A DNA stretch of 6,286 nt, taken from positions 1 through 6,286 of the forward strand of contig DMCD01000187.1 of assembly GCA_003445895.1 (NCBI GenBank). Reading direction: 5' to 3'. This document shows, in pieces, positions 6,091-6,286 of the stretch; within the stretch, counting starts at the first letter, position 1; each line of letters starts with the position of its first letter. The notes under the pieces were generated by a model, which was not told the origin of the DNA, did no database searches, and saw nothing but the letters and a program-made list of their open reading frames with translations. A program made the position numbers and the translations under genes. This stretch comes from Lachnoclostridium sp. (GTDB lineage Bacteria > Bacillota > Clostridia > Lachnospirales > Lachnospiraceae).

Positions 6091-6117
6091 AATATATTTA
6101 AGTATACCACACAACAA
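6091..6117 (-). promoter_or_regulatory. Candidate promoter of the c-di-GMP/pilT operon
   Basis: The stretch between the tRNA terminator and the cyclase gene is strongly AT-rich at 6088-6105, unlike its surroundings. On the - strand TATATT (6091-6096) is a good -10 candidate. The best -35 candidate, TTGTTG (6112-6117), is only 15 nt away and overlaps the terminator's T tract. TATACT (about 6102-6107) is a second -10 candidate. No strong consensus pair is visible, so only the general location is supported. Confidence 0.3.
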
Positions 6118-6151
6118 AAAAGGTTTCTGCACTTTCATGCAGAAACCTTTT
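6116..6151 (-). terminator. Rho-independent terminator of the tRNA operon
   Basis: A perfect 14-bp inverted repeat (6118-6131 and 6138-6151) surrounds a 6-nt loop. Read on the - strand it begins 3 nt after the tRNA-Cys gene and ends in a run of six T (6121 down to 6116) followed by GTTGTG. The A-rich 5' arm could also act with its T arm in the opposite direction, but no gene runs into it from that side. Confidence 0.9.
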
Positions 6152-6154
6152 GCG

Positions 6155-6225
6155 AGGCGACAACCAGATTTGAACTGGTGATCAGGGTGTTGCAGACCCA
6201 CGCCTTACCACTTGGCTATGTCGCC
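6155..6225 (-). tRNA. tRNA-Cys (anticodon GCA)
   Basis: The 71-nt gene folds as a full cloverleaf. The acceptor stem GGCGACA/TGTCGCC has 7 perfect pairs. The D arm has GCC/GGC pairing with the loop AGTGGTA. The anticodon loop CTGCAAC carries GCA at the expected place, and the T arm ACCAG/CTGGT has the loop TTCAAAT. The discriminator is U, as in tRNA-Cys. The anticodon stem has four pairs plus a U-U mismatch at its outer end (27-43). The CCA end is not encoded (the next bases are CGC), so it must be added enzymatically. Confidence 0.95.
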
Positions 6226-6234
6226 ATATTAAAG

Positions 6235-6286
6235 TGACCCCAACCAGATTCGAACTGGTGTTACCGCCGTGAAAGGGCGATGTCTT
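6235..6286 (-). tRNA. tRNA-Glu (anticodon TTC), 5' part outside the window
   Basis: The 3' 52 nt are present. They include the anticodon stem TCGCC/GGCGG around the loop CTTTCAC (anticodon TTC, reading GAA/GAG), the T arm ACCAG/CTGGT with loop TTCGAAT, the 3' acceptor strand TGGGGTC and discriminator A. The acceptor 5' strand and most of the D arm lie beyond the window edge. CCA is not encoded. It is 9 nt upstream of tRNA-Cys on the same strand, so both probably come from one transcript. Confidence 0.93.

Noticed and set aside
6040..6115. Possible c-di-GMP riboswitch before the cyclase gene
   Set aside because: The leader is only about 75 nt, and neither the conserved GEMM core nor a terminator/anti-terminator pair is visible.
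6040..6201. Upstream extension of the cyclase reading frame by 54 codons
   Set aside because: It runs through the 14-bp terminator and into tRNA-Cys, while the ATG at 6039 has a perfect ribosome binding site.
5629..6237. + strand open frame (202 codons) opposite the cyclase 5' region and tRNA-Cys
   Set aside because: It crosses a terminator and a tRNA gene, and its translation has no recognisable domain.
1..6286. CRISPR arrays, insertion sequences, attachment sites or tandem repeats
   Set aside because: No regularly spaced repeats, transposase motifs or direct-repeat att sites were seen. The only notable repeat is the tRNA T arm, and the tRNA genes show no adjacent integrase inside the window.

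Overview
The window looks like chromosomal DNA from a moderately GC-rich Bacillota, most likely a Clostridia/Lachnospiraceae-type organism. This is inferred from the strong AGGAGG ribosome binding sites, the tRNA genes without an encoded CCA end, and a DUF4860-type gene sitting beside pilin-like genes. No species can be named from the sequence alone. Coding density is high, and no gene-free stretch approaches 300 bases.

Left part (1-1448, + strand): the 3' end of a type IV pilus or pseudopilin operon. It holds the last codons of an unidentified gene (1-78), a DUF4860-like membrane protein (75-557), a minor pilin-like protein with an atypical prepilin-peptidase site (573-974), and a second pilin-like protein with a canonical Gly|Phe site but no Glu5, as in GspK-type tip pseudopilins (961-1401). 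The genes overlap or nearly touch. The operon ends at a very strong rho-independent terminator.

Middle and right part (1454-6039, - strand): a tightly packed four-gene operon convergent with the first. In transcription order it encodes a membrane-anchored diguanylate cyclase with an intact GGDEF motif and inhibitory I-site, a response regulator of REC, degenerate GGDEF and intact EAL domains (predicted c-di-GMP phosphodiesterase), a free-standing HPt phosphotransfer protein, and the pilus retraction ATPase PilT. Spacings are 17 nt, a 13-nt overlap and 34 nt, so one transcript is likely.

Right edge (6116-6286, - strand): a tRNA-Glu(TTC), cut by the window end, and a tRNA-Cys(GCA), followed by a strong terminator. 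The AT-rich stretch just after it probably carries the promoter of the c-di-GMP/pilT operon.

Reading of the whole: two convergent operons serve type IV pili. One gives minor, possibly tip, subunits. The other joins pilus retraction to c-di-GMP synthesis, c-di-GMP breakdown and a phosphorelay. A signal reaching the HPt and REC proteins could set local c-di-GMP and so pilus behaviour. This functional link is inferred from gene order. No wholly unknown system was found; the most notable point is pilT joined in one operon to opposing c-di-GMP enzymes and an HPt protein.
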